64,000 nt of DNA from Cohnella phaseoli (GCF_003386235.1 NZ_QRDZ01000024.1:1-64000); one strand, 5' to 3'; shown: positions 9,734 through 20,106, counted from the first letter of the stretch. Program-made: numbers and translations. The notes: a model not told the origin generated them from the sequence alone.

Positions 9734-10696
9734 TTAGCTCGCTTTGAACAACAACAGTCCGGCGCCCGCCAACAGCAGTCCGACAAACCAGAAGGTTGTC
9801 ACGACGCGCCATTCGGACCAGCCCGACAGTTCGAAATGGTGATGAATCGGGCTCATTTTAAATACCCGCTTGCCTCTCGTCTTAAACGAAGTGACTTGAA
9901 TAATGACGGACAGCATCTCAAGCACGAACACGCCGCCGATGACGACGAGCAGCAGCTCCGTCTTCGTCAAAATCGCGATTCCCGCAATGCCTCCGCCCAA
10001 GCCTAACGATCCCGTGTCTCCCATAAAAATTTTGGCGGGATGCGCGTTGTAGACGAGGAAGCCGAGCACCGCTCCGACAACCGCGGCGCTGAACACAGCC
10101 GATTGAGGCTGAGCCGCCTCCACGGCAACGATGGCGAACGCCCCGAATGCGAGGGCGCTTGTCCCGGCCAGCAGTCCGTCCAAGCCGTCCGTGAAATTGA
10201 CGGCATTGGTCGCGCCGAGGAACATGACGACTACCAATAAATAGTATGCCCAGCCGAAGTCCAAAGACCAATCCGTGCCGGGAACGCTCACGACGGTGCT
10301 GTGGCCCATATCGATCAAGATCCAACAGAAGATGGCGGAAAACAGCAATTGGCCAAGCAGCTTTTGTTTCGCGGTTAAACCCAGCGACCTTTTAAGCGCG
10401 ATTTTGATGTAATCGTCGAGAAAACCGATCAGGCCAAAGCCTAAGCAAGCGACGATCAGCGCCCAATACTGAGGGCCGCGATCGGCAAAGCGAAGGAACG
10501 CGATCGTGAGCGCAACTAGAATAATAATGCCGCCCATCGTCGGCGTTCCCGATTTTTTCAAGTGGGACTCGGGTCCGTCGGTGCGAACCTGCTGTCCGAA
10601 TTTCAGTCTGCGCAAAAGCGGAATGAACAGAGGTCCGATCAGCACCGCCAGCACAAAGGATACGCCTAACGTCCATAATACCGATGTGTAGTCCAT
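9734..10696 (-). CDS. mraY: Phospho-MurNAc-pentapeptide transferase MraY
   Basis: Polytopic membrane enzyme of 320 aa that moves phospho-MurNAc-pentapeptide onto undecaprenyl phosphate, giving lipid I. Hallmarks: TPTMGG, the metal-binding [29 protein letters not shown], and the HHHFELSGW histidine loop near the C-terminus. Ten hydrophobic segments fit the family. It starts 4 bases after the murF stop and has no strong Shine-Dalgarno of its own at the usual spacing, so translation is probably coupled to murF. Confidence 0.97.
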   Translation of the reverse strand: MDYTSVLWTLGVSFVLAVLIGPLFIPLLRRLKFGQQVRTDGPESHLKKSGTPTMGGIIILVALTIAFLRFADRGPQYWALIVACLGFGLIGFLDDYIKIALKRSLGLTAKQKLLGQLLFSAIFCWILIDMGHSTVVSVPGTDWSLDFGWAYYLLVVVMFLGATNAVNFTDGLDGLLAGTSALAFGAFAIVAVEAAQPQSAVFSAAVVGAVLGFLVYNAHPAKIFMGDTGSLGLGGGIAGIAILTKTELLLVVIGGVFVLEMLSVIIQVTSFKTRGKRVFKMSPIHHHFELSGWSEWRVVTTFWFVGLLLAGAGLLLFKAS

Positions 10697-10700
10697 GCCG

Positions 10701-12113
10701 TCACTGTCCGCCCCCTCTTTGCAGCGTCGTTACGATTTCTTCCATTTTCATGCCCCTCGATGCTTTGACGAGCACTAGATCGTCCGGAGAAAGCTCGGCG
10801 AGCAGATACTCGCCAAGAACTTTCTTGTCGTCGAAATAGAGAACGTCTTGATCTTCAAATTTTGTGCGCGCTTCCTCGTAAATTTGCTTGGATCGCGGTC
10901 CGTACAGCAGCGCCCGATCCACCTTGGAGCGATCCAGGTAGCGCCCAATGTCGTCGTGCAGCTCCAGTTCGCCGTCGCCGAGCTCCAGCATATCGCCAAG
11001 CACGACCCATTTGCGGCGATAGCCGGACAGCTCCGCCACCAGATCGATTGCCGCCCTGACCGACGTCGGGCTGGCGTTGTAGGCGTCGTTGAGAATGACC
11101 GCCCCGTTCCAGGCGGCGCTCCGCTCGATGCGCATCCCCGTCAGCTTGGTCATCTTAAGCCCTTCGCCGATCGCTTCCGCGGACAGGCCCAGCAAGCGGC
11201 CCACGGCTACCGCGGCCAGCGCGTTTACCGCATTATGCCGCCCGGGGATCGGCAGCTCGAATGCCGTCTCCAGCTCGCCCGTCGCCGTAAACCGCGTTCC
11301 CTCCGCCGTCACGCGTACGTAGCGCGCGACCCAGTCGCTGCCGGCGTTCTCGCCGAACGTGATCAGCTTCGTCCCCTCGGTTACAGGCCGCTCCGCCAGC
11401 GCTTCCGCAAGCAGCGGCTCGTCGCCGCAATAAACAAGCGCGCCGCCCGGCTTCAGCCCTTCGGCGATTTCCAGCTTCGCCTGGGCGATCCCTCGCCGCG
11501 AGCCGAGCTGAAGTAAGTGCGACTCGCCGATATTCGTAATCACCGCGATGTCCGGGCGGGCCAGCCGGGTGAGCAAGGATATTTCCCCAAAGCCGCTCAT
11601 CCCCATCTCCAGTACAAGCGCTTCGGTATTCGCCGGCGCACTTAGAATCGTAAGCGGAAGCCCGATATGATTATTGTAATTGCCTTCGGTTTTATGTACA
11701 AGAAACGATGTCGCCAATACGGACGCAATCAGGTCCTTGGTCGTTGTCTTGCCGTTGCTGCCGGTGATCGCCACCACTTTCGCGGCAGTAAGCCGCTCGC
11801 TTAAATAAGCCGAAGCCAGCCGCTGCAGCGCCTCCAGCGTGTCCGGCACGAGAATGAGCGGAAGATCCAAGCCTTCCGGCTGCGGAACCGCAGCGTCCCA
11901 CAGCGCGGCTGCCGCCCCCGCCTCGCTTGCCGTAATGATATAATCATGTCCGTCGAACCGTTCTCCCCTCAAAGGAACGAACAACTGACCCGGACGAATG
12001 CTGCGCGTATCGGTCGATACGCCGGACAGGAGCCGCTCCTCGCCAACGGCCGTATCGCCGACAATCTCCAACGCGCCGACCCAATCGGCCATTTGCCGAA
12101 CTGTTGCCTGCAT
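10701..12113 (-). CDS. murF: UDP-MurNAc-tripeptide--D-Ala-D-Ala ligase MurF
   Basis: Adds D-Ala-D-Ala to complete the UDP-MurNAc-pentapeptide. 470 aa. N-terminal substrate domain, P-loop [11 protein letters not shown], and the family motif [14 protein letters not shown] in the C-terminal half. ATG 12113 overlaps the murE stop as TGATG. The adjacent GTG 12116 is also possible and has better spacing from AAGGAGT. In Bacillus subtilis murF is next to ddl, not in the dcw cluster, so the order here is closer to that of many other bacteria. Confidence 0.96.
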   Translation of the reverse strand: MQATVRQMADWVGALEIVGDTAVGEERLLSGVSTDTRSIRPGQLFVPLRGERFDGHDYIITASEAGAAAALWDAAVPQPEGLDLPLILVPDTLEALQRLASAYLSERLTAAKVVAITGSNGKTTTKDLIASVLATSFLVHKTEGNYNNHIGLPLTILSAPANTEALVLEMGMSGFGEISLLTRLARPDIAVITNIGESHLLQLGSRRGIAQAKLEIAEGLKPGGALVYCGDEPLLAEALAERPVTEGTKLITFGENAGSDWVARYVRVTAEGTRFTATGELETAFELPIPGRHNAVNALAAVAVGRLLGLSAEAIGEGLKMTKLTGMRIERSAAWNGAVILNDAYNASPTSVRAAIDLVAELSGYRRKWVVLGDMLELGDGELELHDDIGRYLDRSKVDRALLYGPRSKQIYEEARTKFEDQDVLYFDDKKVLGEYLLAELSPDDLVLVKASRGMKMEEIVTTLQRGGGQ

Positions 12114-13600
12114 CACCGCATCCGACTCCTTATCGCTTCTTTCGCCACAAGGCGATCGTCGAAATCGTGCGTTTCCCGACCGATGATCTGGTAAGTCTCA
12201 TGGCCTTTCCCCGCAATCAATACTACATCGCCGGGGCTTGCCCGATCAACCGCTTTTTCGATCGCCGCGCGCCGATTGGGCTCTAGCTCATAGCTCGCAG
12301 CCGCAACGCCCGCTTCCTTTAGCCCCGCTTCGATGTCTCGCAGAATGAGATTCGGGTCCTCCGTACGGGGGTTATCGCTCGTCACGATAATGTCGTCGGC
12401 CAGCTCTGCCGCAATTCGTCCCATGATCGGGCGCTTCTTGGCGTCGCGGTCGCCGCCGCAGCCGAAGACGCAGATGATCTTTCCCGTCGCAAGCTCCTTC
12501 ACCGTGTTCAGCACATTTTCGAGTCCGTCGGGCGTATGCGCATAATCGACGATGACGGCGTACTGTTGTCCGGCGTCAACCGGCTCCACGCGTCCGGGAA
12601 CGCCCGCAATGCTCTCCAGGCTGTTGACGGCCGCATCCAAGCCGATTCCTTCGCACAGAGCTGCTGCCAGCGCCGCAAGCGCGTTATATACATTAAACTT
12701 GCCGACGAGCTTCAGATTCACCGGCCGACTGCCGAAAGGAGAATCGAGACGGAAGGACGTGCCCGCAGCGGTTATCGCGACATGGGAAGCGCGCAGGTCG
12801 GCCTCGTTCTCAATACCGTACGTCAGCACCTCTGCGGAGGTCAACTGGGCGAAGCGGGCCGATGCACTGTCGTCGGCGTTCAGCACCGCAAATTTGCGTT
12901 CGCCGGCATCGTCGGAGTACACATTGCCGAGCCGCGAGAAAAACAGCCCCTTGGCCGCTTCGTACGCCTCCATCGTGCCGTGGTAATCGAGATGGTCCTG
13001 TGTCAGGTTGGTGAAGATCGCCGTCCGGAAATCGCAGCCTCGCACACGACCCTGGTGAAGCGCGTGCGAGGACACTTCCATAACGCAGCGCTGCGTGCCG
13101 GCTTCAACCATGCCATGCAATATCTTCTGCAATTCCAGCACGTCGGGCGTCGTTCCCGACATCGGGAAGCTCCGGCCCGCGTAGCGGGTCTCGATCGTAC
13201 CGATCACGCCGGCAGAGACGCCCGCGTCCGCCCATATGCGCTCGATCAAATATGTCGTCGTCGTCTTGCCGTTCGTGCCCGTCACGCCTACAGGCTTCAG
13301 CTTATGGGAAGGACGACCGTAATAATAGTCGGAGATTTGAGCCAGGGCGCGCCGGGTATCCGGCACGATAAGCTGCGGCGCGGCGACCGGCAGCTCGCGC
13401 GAGACGACAAGCGCCGCCGCTCCCTGCGCCAGCGCCAGTTCGGCGTAATCGTGTCCGTCCACCGTATGGCCGGGAAGACAGAAGAAGAGGCAGCCCGGCC
13501 CCGCCTTGCGAGAGTCGGCCTCCAGGCTTCGAATGTCGACGGAATCGTCGCCGACGATCCGGGCAAGCAGCAATTGTTGAGAGAGTTCGAGCAGTTTCAT
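12113..13600 (-). CDS. murE: UDP-MurNAc-dipeptide--meso-diaminopimelate ligase MurE
   Basis: Adds the third stem-peptide residue. 495 aa with the P-loop GTNGKTTTTYLIE and, in the C-terminal domain, SDNPRTEDP. The DNPR motif marks ligases that use meso-diaminopimelate rather than lysine, so the wall should be of the DAP type. ATG 13600 (MKLLELSQQ) has AGGAGG 10 bases upstream. The 25 residues upstream in the longer frame do not resemble family members. Confidence 0.97.
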   Translation of the reverse strand: MKLLELSQQLLLARIVGDDSVDIRSLEADSRKAGPGCLFFCLPGHTVDGHDYAELALAQGAAALVVSRELPVAAPQLIVPDTRRALAQISDYYYGRPSHKLKPVGVTGTNGKTTTTYLIERIWADAGVSAGVIGTIETRYAGRSFPMSGTTPDVLELQKILHGMVEAGTQRCVMEVSSHALHQGRVRGCDFRTAIFTNLTQDHLDYHGTMEAYEAAKGLFFSRLGNVYSDDAGERKFAVLNADDSASARFAQLTSAEVLTYGIENEADLRASHVAITAAGTSFRLDSPFGSRPVNLKLVGKFNVYNALAALAAALCEGIGLDAAVNSLESIAGVPGRVEPVDAGQQYAVIVDYAHTPDGLENVLNTVKELATGKIICVFGCGGDRDAKKRPIMGRIAAELADDIIVTSDNPRTEDPNLILRDIEAGLKEAGVAAASYELEPNRRAAIEKAVDRASPGDVVLIAGKGHETYQIIGRETHDFDDRLVAKEAIRSRMR

Positions 13601-13694
13601 TGGAAATAGGCCTCCTGACGGCCTGATAGGGCCGATATAGCGTACAATCATTATGGTCCAACGAGCGGTCTTCATTCAAGAGGATGAGCAAAGT

Positions 13695-15620
13695 TTAATC
13701 CGCCGCACCGAGATAAATTCGGATAACCGACCCTTGCTCCACCCTTGCTCCGGCAGCGGGAGCTTGTCGCACGACCGTCGATCCGCTACCCGAAGCCGAC
13801 AGCTGGAAGTTCGAATTCATATCCTCGTAAATGTCGGACACCGTCTTGCCGACGAGATTCGGCACGGTTACGGTGCGCGGCTCGCCATACTTGTATTCCT
13901 TCTCTACTTGATTGCTGCGCGGCTCGACCCCCAGATAAGGCAAGGCGTCCGCCATAATATTGCGAACGATCGGCGCCGCAACGACGCCGCCGAACTGAAT
14001 GCCCTGCGGATTGTCTACGGCGACGTAGACGATCAACTGCGGATCGTCGGCGGGTGCGAAGCCGATGAACGATACGATGTGCTCGTTCTTGGAATAGCGA
14101 CCGCCCACCACCTTCTGCGCCGTTCCCGTTTTGCCTCCGACCCGGTAGCCGTTCAGGAAGGCTTTCCCCCCCGTCCCTTGCGCAACCACCTTCTCCAGCG
14201 CCTCGCGCACCTTCTTGGACGTTTCCTCCGAGACGACCTGACGAACGAGCTCCGGCTTCGTCTCCTCGAGAAGAATGCCGGTCTCCGGCTGGATCCACGA
14301 CTTGGAAACGAACGGCTTATACAGCTTGCCTCCGTTAATCGCCGCCGACACGGCGGCGATCTGCTGAATCGGCGTCACCGACACGCCTTGGCCGAACGAA
14401 GTCGTCGCGAGCTCGACCGGCCCGACCTGCTTAAGCATAAACAAAATGCCGGTCGCTTCCCCTTGCAGATCGATGCCCGTCTTTGCTCCGAAGCCGAAAT
14501 CTTTAATATACGAAAACAGCTTCTCCTTGCCCAGGCGGTTGCCCAGCGTAACAAAGCCGGGGTTGCAGGAGTTTTCCACGACCTCGAGAAACGTCTGGCT
14601 GCCGTGGCCGCCAGGCTTCCAGCATCTCAGCTTCGCACCGGCCACTTCGATGTAGCCCGGATCGTAAAAGCGCTCGTGCTCCAGATTCACCTTCTTCTCC
14701 TCAAGCGCGGCGGAGAGCGTAATGATTTTGAAGGTAGAGCCCGGCTCGTACGTCATCCAGATCGGCAAATTCCGGTTGTAGACCTCCGCCGGAACCTCCT
14801 GGTAGTTGGCGGGCTCGAACGTGGGCCGGCTGCCCATCGCGTATACTTCGCCCGTATTCGGATTCATCGCGATGGCGATGACGCCGTCCGGTTGATACTG
14901 CAGCACCGCCTGATCCAGCTCTCGCTCCACGACCGACTGGATCGTCTGATCGATCGTCAGCTGCAGCGTAAGCCCGTCCTGCGGCGGCACGTATTGATCC
15001 GAAGACTGCGGCATCTTGCGCCCGGCGGCGTCCGATAAATAGGAGACGCTCCCTCTTAGCCCCGTCAGGCGCTGGTCGTATTTCAGTTCAAGGCCGGTCA
15101 ATCCCTGATTATAGCTGCCCGTAAAACCAAGCACATGGGAGGCCAAGCTGGCGTATGGATAATAACGCTTGTTGTCTTCCGTCACCACGATGCCGGGCAG
15201 ACCGAGATTGCGAATTTCCTGCGCCTTCTCCGTCGTCATTTTCCGCCCTCCCGGCTTCAGCTCGACGCTCGAGGCCCGTTTGGACAATTTCTCGAACAGT
15301 TGATCTTCGGTCATGCCCAACGGCCCGGCCAACAATCTAGCCGTCGTACGCTTGTCCTTGATCTGCACCGGGACGGCGTAGATCGTCGGGGAGCTGACGT
15401 TATAGGCAAGCCGGACTCCGTTGCGGTCCACGATCTCGCCGCGCTTCGCCTCGAACGGAATGTTCCGCCGCCAGGATTCCTCGGCCTTCTTCGCAATCTC
15501 GCCGCCGGCCCACAGCTGCACGTAGCCGAGTCTGATGACAAGCGCGGCAAAAGCGAACACGGCGAACACAAGCGCAATATACAGTCGTTTGCGGACTGTC
15601 ACCTGCGATATCTTTTTCAC
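13695..15620 (-). CDS. spoVD: Sporulation-type class B penicillin-binding protein SpoVD
   Basis: Transpeptidase of 641 aa anchored by one N-terminal helix (about residues 12-32). The dimerisation domain is followed by the penicillin-binding domain with STFK (active Ser), SCN and KTGTAQK motifs. A single PASTA domain closes the protein (VPNLVGKTVSDIYEDM onward). One PASTA domain and the position between the division PBP and murE fit SpoVD, which makes spore cortex in Bacillus. GTG start with AAGGGGG 7 bases upstream. The 5' region carries a motif shared with a TerC gene at 38078-38752. Confidence 0.93.
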   Translation of the reverse strand: MKKISQVTVRKRLYIALVFAVFAFAALVIRLGYVQLWAGGEIAKKAEESWRRNIPFEAKRGEIVDRNGVRLAYNVSSPTIYAVPVQIKDKRTTARLLAGPLGMTEDQLFEKLSKRASSVELKPGGRKMTTEKAQEIRNLGLPGIVVTEDNKRYYPYASLASHVLGFTGSYNQGLTGLELKYDQRLTGLRGSVSYLSDAAGRKMPQSSDQYVPPQDGLTLQLTIDQTIQSVVERELDQAVLQYQPDGVIAIAMNPNTGEVYAMGSRPTFEPANYQEVPAEVYNRNLPIWMTYEPGSTFKIITLSAALEEKKVNLEHERFYDPGYIEVAGAKLRCWKPGGHGSQTFLEVVENSCNPGFVTLGNRLGKEKLFSYIKDFGFGAKTGIDLQGEATGILFMLKQVGPVELATTSFGQGVSVTPIQQIAAVSAAINGGKLYKPFVSKSWIQPETGILLEETKPELVRQVVSEETSKKVREALEKVVAQGTGGKAFLNGYRVGGKTGTAQKVVGGRYSKNEHIVSFIGFAPADDPQLIVYVAVDNPQGIQFGGVVAAPIVRNIMADALPYLGVEPRSNQVEKEYKYGEPRTVTVPNLVGKTVSDIYEDMNSNFQLSASGSGSTVVRQAPAAGARVEQGSVIRIYLGAAD

Positions 15621-15686
15621 GATAAAACCCCCTTACCCGGGAACGTCTGCAAGGCTTTCGCCTTGTTCCAGACTATTCCGCGGACA

Positions 15687-15698
15687 AGAGGGTTAGAA
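15687..15698 (-). promoter_or_regulatory. Promoter-like motif upstream of spoVD
   Basis: Read on the minus strand the 12-mer is TTCTAACCCTCT. Nine bases later comes AATAGTCT (15670-15677), which resembles a sigma-E -10 box only in part. The same 12-mer, with the same 9-base gap to a better -10-like octamer, precedes the TerC gene at 38078-38752. The -35 region does not fit the sigma-E consensus well. A hairpin with a GAAA loop (15645-15673) overlaps the -10-like part. Confidence 0.35.
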
Positions 15699-15707
15699 CA
15701 AGCCCCG

Positions 15708-18050
15708 TCATTCGGCGCCGGCTTCCTCCGTTTGCGAATCCGCAGCGGACGAGGCTTTGTCGCCCGCCTCCGTATTCTCCCCTTCGGCTTTATTCGCGTC
15801 GGACGGAGCGGGCTGATCCTGGGCGGCAAGCGTCAAACGCAGCGTCCAGCGGTCGCCCTCCTTCTCCGCCTTCTGCGAGACGACGTAACCTTCCCCTTCG
15901 ACTTTGGCGGTCACCTGGAGCAGCGTGCACATTTCCAGCGCGTCGCGCAACGACAGGCCGGTCAGATCGGGAACGTTGCCCGGCTTCGTATCCGTCAACA
16001 AGTAGATGCGTTGGGTAGCCGGCAGAACGCTGCCGCCCTTCGGCAGCTGCTGCAGTACCTTGGTCCCCTTGCCGAGCACGCCGTACGGAAATTTGCTCTG
16101 TCCCAGCCTATCGCGCGCCTGAGCGACCGTCATCTCCGTCACGTCCGGAACGGTTGCCGTCAACACCGTCTTCTTACCCCCATTTGTAGACGACACGCCG
16201 GCTCCGGCGGCCTCGGCATTTTCCCGGTCCTGCTCGTTCAGCTTAGGCTCAATTCCAAGCTTCTGCAGCGATTTGATCATAATTTCTTTGAATATCGGAC
16301 CCGCAACCGAACCGCCGCCGGCATTGTCGATCTGCGGCTCGTCGACGAGAACGTACAGCACAACCTTCGGATTCTCAACTGGCGCATAGCCGATAAACGA
16401 TACGACATATTTATTTTTGGCGTAGCCGCCCGCTTCGCCTCGCGAAACCTTCTGCGCCGTCCCCGTTTTGCCGGCGATCCGGTAGCCCGGCGTATAGACG
16501 ATCCGCCCCGTCCCGTCCTCCAAGTCGCTGACGACCTGTTCCAAATACAACCCTACCTGACTCGAGGTTTCCGGAGAGATGACTTGACGCACGAGCTTGG
16601 GCTCCGTTACGACTTTCTCGCCCGTATTCGGATCGCTGATCGATTTCACGAGATGCGGCTGCAGCAATCTGCCCCCGTTAGCGACAGCCGCAACCGCAGC
16701 CACCTGCTGAATCGGCGTAACCAATACTTTGCCCTGCCCGAAAGTCGCCGTGGCAACCTCGGAAGGCCAGTCGAGACTGAAGGGCCTCGACACCTCGTTC
16801 GGCAGCTCGATGCCCGTCTTCTGTCCGAAACCAAAATCGTTAATGTATTTGACTAGCCGTTCCTTACCCAGCATCTGATAGCCCAGTTTGACGAAAGCGA
16901 CGTTACTGGAGTGCTTCAGCCCCTCCAAGTAAGTGATCATTTGATTCTCGCCCCAGCCTCTTCCGTTGTTGTGGTCTTTGATCGGCTTGTCCTTCTCGCT
17001 GTATTTGATCGAACCCGATTTATAGTAAGCGTTCGGATCAAACAGCCCTTCCTCGACCGCTCCGGCCAGCGTGACGATCTTAAAGGTCGAGCCGGGCTCA
17101 TACAGCGATTGAATCGCGTTATTGCGGAAAGCAGACAAATCCTCCGCCTTATCCCAGTACGAATTCGGATTAAAATCGGGCAAGCTCGCCATCCCGAGAA
17201 TTTCCATCGTATTCGGGTCCGCGGCAATCGCCGTCATACTGATGGGCTTATATTTGTCGTAGGCCGTCCTCATCGCTTCTTCAATATAGAACTGGATATC
17301 CTCGTCGATCGTCAGCGTCACGTCCTTGCCGTCGAGCGGCTGCTTGTAATCAACCTTCCCGTTCGGCAGCTGCATTCTCGCGCCGTCTTTCTGATACTTG
17401 ATATAGCCTTCGGAGCCGCTGAGCTCCTCGTTCAGCTTCTTCTCCAATCCGAGAACCGCCACGCCTTCCTTGTCCTCGTAGCCGAGAATATGCGAGGCCA
17501 ACTCGTCTTTCGGATAATAGCGCTTCTTCTCTTCCATAAAATAGAGCCCGACATCCGTCTTGATGCCCGTTATATTGCGCAGCTCTTCGCGAAACGCGTC
17601 GAGCCGATCTTTGAGCTTCTTGTCGACCTTCCAGCCATACGGACGAATTTCCCGCTGGTCGCGATACTCTCCGTTGTCCTTCTGGGAAGTGATCGCCTTC
17701 CTCAATTCGTCCTCGGGCGCGCCGAGCACGTTATGCAGCTTCGAGACGATGCGATCCGCCATCCGCCATTGCGGATGCTCCTGCTCGAACTTGGCGATCA
17801 GCTTCGGATTCACCGCAATCGTGTAGGCTGCCGCATCGGCGGCCAACACCCTGCCATCGCGATCGAGAATCCTCCCGCGCTCCTGCTTAAGCGTCTCGCT
17901 CGCATTCCACGCCTTCATCGCCTCTCCTGCCCAGAAATCGGCCTTAACGACTTGAACCCAATATACTTTTCCAATCAAACCGACAAAAAGGAGGGTGAAT
18001 ACCCCTCCCGCCAGCAACGTTCTTAGCTTGATTCTTTTAGCCATTGTCAT
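15708..18050 (-). CDS. pbpB: Division class B penicillin-binding protein (PBP2B/FtsI type)
   Basis: Septal transpeptidase of 780 aa. An N-terminal transmembrane helix (about residues 10-30) is followed by the dimerisation domain and by the catalytic domain with STFK, SSN and KTGTAQK motifs. Two C-terminal PASTA domains follow (VPDVTEMTVAQARDRL and VPDLTGLSLRDALEM), then an acidic tail rich in E and A. Start at ATG 18050 (MTMAKRIKLR), 8 bases after GGAGG, rather than the 14-codon longer form overlapping ftsL. It follows ftsL by 22 bases and should be the partner of the division SEDS protein. Confidence 0.95.
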   Translation of the reverse strand: MTMAKRIKLRTLLAGGVFTLLFVGLIGKVYWVQVVKADFWAGEAMKAWNASETLKQERGRILDRDGRVLAADAAAYTIAVNPKLIAKFEQEHPQWRMADRIVSKLHNVLGAPEDELRKAITSQKDNGEYRDQREIRPYGWKVDKKLKDRLDAFREELRNITGIKTDVGLYFMEEKKRYYPKDELASHILGYEDKEGVAVLGLEKKLNEELSGSEGYIKYQKDGARMQLPNGKVDYKQPLDGKDVTLTIDEDIQFYIEEAMRTAYDKYKPISMTAIAADPNTMEILGMASLPDFNPNSYWDKAEDLSAFRNNAIQSLYEPGSTFKIVTLAGAVEEGLFDPNAYYKSGSIKYSEKDKPIKDHNNGRGWGENQMITYLEGLKHSSNVAFVKLGYQMLGKERLVKYINDFGFGQKTGIELPNEVSRPFSLDWPSEVATATFGQGKVLVTPIQQVAAVAAVANGGRLLQPHLVKSISDPNTGEKVVTEPKLVRQVISPETSSQVGLYLEQVVSDLEDGTGRIVYTPGYRIAGKTGTAQKVSRGEAGGYAKNKYVVSFIGYAPVENPKVVLYVLVDEPQIDNAGGGSVAGPIFKEIMIKSLQKLGIEPKLNEQDRENAEAAGAGVSSTNGGKKTVLTATVPDVTEMTVAQARDRLGQSKFPYGVLGKGTKVLQQLPKGGSVLPATQRIYLLTDTKPGNVPDLTGLSLRDALEMCTLLQVTAKVEGEGYVVSQKAEKEGDRWTLRLTLAAQDQPAPSDANKAEGENTEAGDKASSAADSQTEEAGAE

Positions 18051-18072
18051 ATTTTTGTCCTCCGCGGTCCGC

Positions 18073-18480
18073 TTAAGGCTTGATCGCGACATTGTTTCGA
18101 TCGACTTTGGAAGCTTCGATACTCTCTCCCGTCACGGGAACGTAACCCAGTTCCGAAGCTCTCTTCCGGATCGCGCCGGGATCGCTCAGTCGCTCCACTT
18201 CCCTCTGCAGCTCCTTCGTCTGCTCCGTTGCCACGTTATACGCTTTAGTCGTCGTTTGCAGTTGACCGTTGATTTGATAGATTTGCGCATAACGGAAAAT
18301 GATCCATCCCGCGACGAATGCGACCGCCGCAACCGTAAACAGATAGAGCAGCTTCTCTCTGATCGGCAATTGGCGGCGACGGGGAGATCTTCCGGGAGGA
18401 ATCTGGGTGCGTGGACTTTGCTTAACCTTCTGTTCTTCTACGCGCTCCGGACGAAGCGCCAAGTTGCCGTAGTAAGCCAT
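18073..18480 (-). CDS. ftsL: Cell division protein FtsL
   Basis: Small bitopic divisome protein of 135 aa. A basic, proline-rich cytoplasmic part (1-42) is followed by a transmembrane helix (about 45-64). The extracellular coiled coil ends in a family-typical LSDPGAIRKRASELGYVP segment. Sequence conservation in FtsL is low, and the call leans on topology, this C-terminal motif and the position between rsmH and the PBP gene. It acts with DivIB and DivIC to control septal wall synthesis. Confidence 0.9.
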   Translation of the reverse strand: MAYYGNLALRPERVEEQKVKQSPRTQIPPGRSPRRRQLPIREKLLYLFTVAAVAFVAGWIIFRYAQIYQINGQLQTTTKAYNVATEQTKELQREVERLSDPGAIRKRASELGYVPVTGESIEASKVDRNNVAIKP

Positions 18481-18543
18481 ATGGTTTCGGTGCCCCTCTC
18501 AGAATAATCTCTAAAAAATAAATGATGTATATATTAAGCCCGG

Positions 18544-19500
18544 TTATCCGAGCTTTTCAGCGACTCTTAGTTTGGAAGAACGGGCTCGCGGATTCGCTTC
18601 GAGCTCTTCCGGCGAAGGCAGGATCGGCTTGCGCGGCGTCAGTCTGAGCCGCCCGTCGCCTCCTCCGCAGACGCATATCGGAAAATCGGGCGGGCAACTG
18701 CAGCTGGCGACTTCCTTGGTGAATGCCAACTTGCAGATACGGTCCTCAAGCGAGTGGAAGGTGATGACCGCGATGCGTCCTCCGGGAGCGAGGCAATCGA
18801 TCGATTGCGCCAACGCCTCCTCGAAAGCGCCCAACTCGTCGTTCACCGCGATGCGCAGCGCCTGAAACGAGCGTTTGGCAGGATGAGGTCCCGTACGACG
18901 CGTCGCTGCGGGAATCGAATTCTTGACAATCTCCGCGAGCTGGCCCGTCGTCTCAATCGGCGACTTCTCCCTGAGCTTAACGAGGTTGGTCGCAATTTTG
19001 CGGGCGAACTTCTCTTCTCCGTAATCTCTGAGAATTTCGGCAATTTCGCGTTCGTCCCACTCGTTAACGATCTCTCTGGCCGTTAACGGCTGTTCCCGAT
19101 CCATGCGCATGTCCAGTTCAGCGTCATGATTGTAGCTGAAGCCGCGATCGGCTTCGTCGAGCTGCGGGCTGGATACGCCCAGATCGAACAAGATGCCGTC
19201 GACCTGCGGCACGCCGTCCCGTTCGGGAACTCCGGCGCGCTTCAGCTCCGTCTTCAGGTGCCGGAAGTTGCTCTTCACCAATGTCACGACTTCTCCGTAT
19301 GAGGCCAGCTTTAACCGCGCGTTAGCCAGGGCGGCTTCGTCCTGGTCGAACGCGATCAGTCGGCCTTGCAGACCGAGCTGCGAAGCGATCAGCCCGCTAT
19401 GCCCGGCGCCGCCGAGCGTACAATCGACATAGATGCCGTCCGGACGCACCTTCAGCGCCTCGACGGATTGTTCCTTCAATACGGTTACATGGTGAAACAT
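18544..19500 (-). CDS. rsmH: 16S rRNA (cytosine(1402)-N4)-methyltransferase RsmH
   Basis: SAM-dependent methyltransferase (MraW) of 318 aa that methylates N4 of C1402 in the ribosomal P site. The SAM motif [15 protein letters not shown] is near the N-terminus, and the family segments [19 protein letters not shown]-like and [12 protein letters not shown] are present. ATG 19500 follows GGGAGG by 8 bases. It is the second gene of the dcw cluster, after mraZ. Confidence 0.97.
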   Translation of the reverse strand: MFHHVTVLKEQSVEALKVRPDGIYVDCTLGGAGHSGLIASQLGLQGRLIAFDQDEAALANARLKLASYGEVVTLVKSNFRHLKTELKRAGVPERDGVPQVDGILFDLGVSSPQLDEADRGFSYNHDAELDMRMDREQPLTAREIVNEWDEREIAEILRDYGEEKFARKIATNLVKLREKSPIETTGQLAEIVKNSIPAATRRTGPHPAKRSFQALRIAVNDELGAFEEALAQSIDCLAPGGRIAVITFHSLEDRICKLAFTKEVASCSCPPDFPICVCGGGDGRLRLTPRKPILPSPEELEANPRARSSKLRVAEKLG

Positions 19501-19581
19501 AGCTGCTGCCTCCCGGCGCCCTGCATGGGAACCGTCTTTCTTGTTTATGTATGGTTAAAGAGGTTGTAAACGAAAGGAAGT

Positions 19582-20019
19582 CTAAAAGTTAAAATCGAAA
19601 TCGACCAGCTTCTCCGCAATCTCGTTAAACGATTCGGAGGATTGGCGGGAATATTCCTCCCACGCCGCCTTGTCCCAAATTTCCACGCGACTGGATACGC
19701 CAATTACGGTGCAATCCTTATCCAGCTTGGCATATTCTCGCAAATGATTCGGTACGTTTACCCTGCCCTGTTTGTCCAATTCGCATTCCGAAGCGCCTGA
19801 GAACAGCAGACGGGAAAACGCACGCGCATTGGCCGCCATAGAAGGCAGAGTCTTGATTTTCTCTTCAAGCTGCGTCCATTCTTCGCGGGGGTAGACGAAC
19901 AGACAGTTGTCCAGTCCGCGGGTAACGATAAAGTCGGTGCCGAGAGCTTCGCGGAATTTCGCCGGGATAATGATTCTTCCCTTGTCGTCAATCGTATGCT
20001 GAAATTCCCCTAAAAACAT
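19582..20019 (-). CDS. mraZ: Transcriptional regulator MraZ
   Basis: DNA-binding protein of 145 aa that heads most dcw clusters and regulates them. Two tandem SpoVT/AbrB-like swapped-hairpin domains are visible ([13 protein letters not shown] near residue 11 and [13 protein letters not shown] near residue 83), as expected for a ring-forming MraZ. The upstream 10-bp-spaced boxes at 20031-20083 are the expected target, so autoregulation is likely. Confidence 0.96.
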   Translation of the reverse strand: MFLGEFQHTIDDKGRIIIPAKFREALGTDFIVTRGLDNCLFVYPREEWTQLEEKIKTLPSMAANARAFSRLLFSGASECELDKQGRVNVPNHLREYAKLDKDCTVIGVSSRVEIWDKAAWEEYSRQSSESFNEIAEKLVDFDFNF

Positions 20020-20030
20020 AAGCTCTCCAC

Positions 20031-20083
20031 ACCTCCCCCATTCTCCACCACTTTGTGCTACTTTCCACCACTTTAAACCACTC
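20031..20083 (-). promoter_or_regulatory. MraZ operator: five 10-bp-spaced boxes
   Basis: On the minus strand the region reads as successive 10-mers TGGTTTAAAG, TGGTGGAAAG, TAGCACAAAG, TGGTGGAGAA and TGGGGGAGGT. Four keep TGG at the same phase and one has TAG. TGG-type boxes repeated every 10 bases in front of mraZ are the known binding pattern of MraZ. The last box merges with the ribosome binding site, so binding could also hinder translation initiation. Confidence 0.75.
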
Positions 20084-20106
20084 TGAATGATTATTCGCGT
20101 CTCAAA

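Noticed and set aside
13653-15038. Open frame of 461 codons on the plus strand opposite spoVD
   Set aside because: Antisense shadow, Arg/Leu-rich, and contradicted by intact PBP motifs on the other strand.
15135-16856. Open frame of 573 codons on the plus strand opposite spoVD and the division PBP
   Set aside because: Antisense shadow with no family resemblance.
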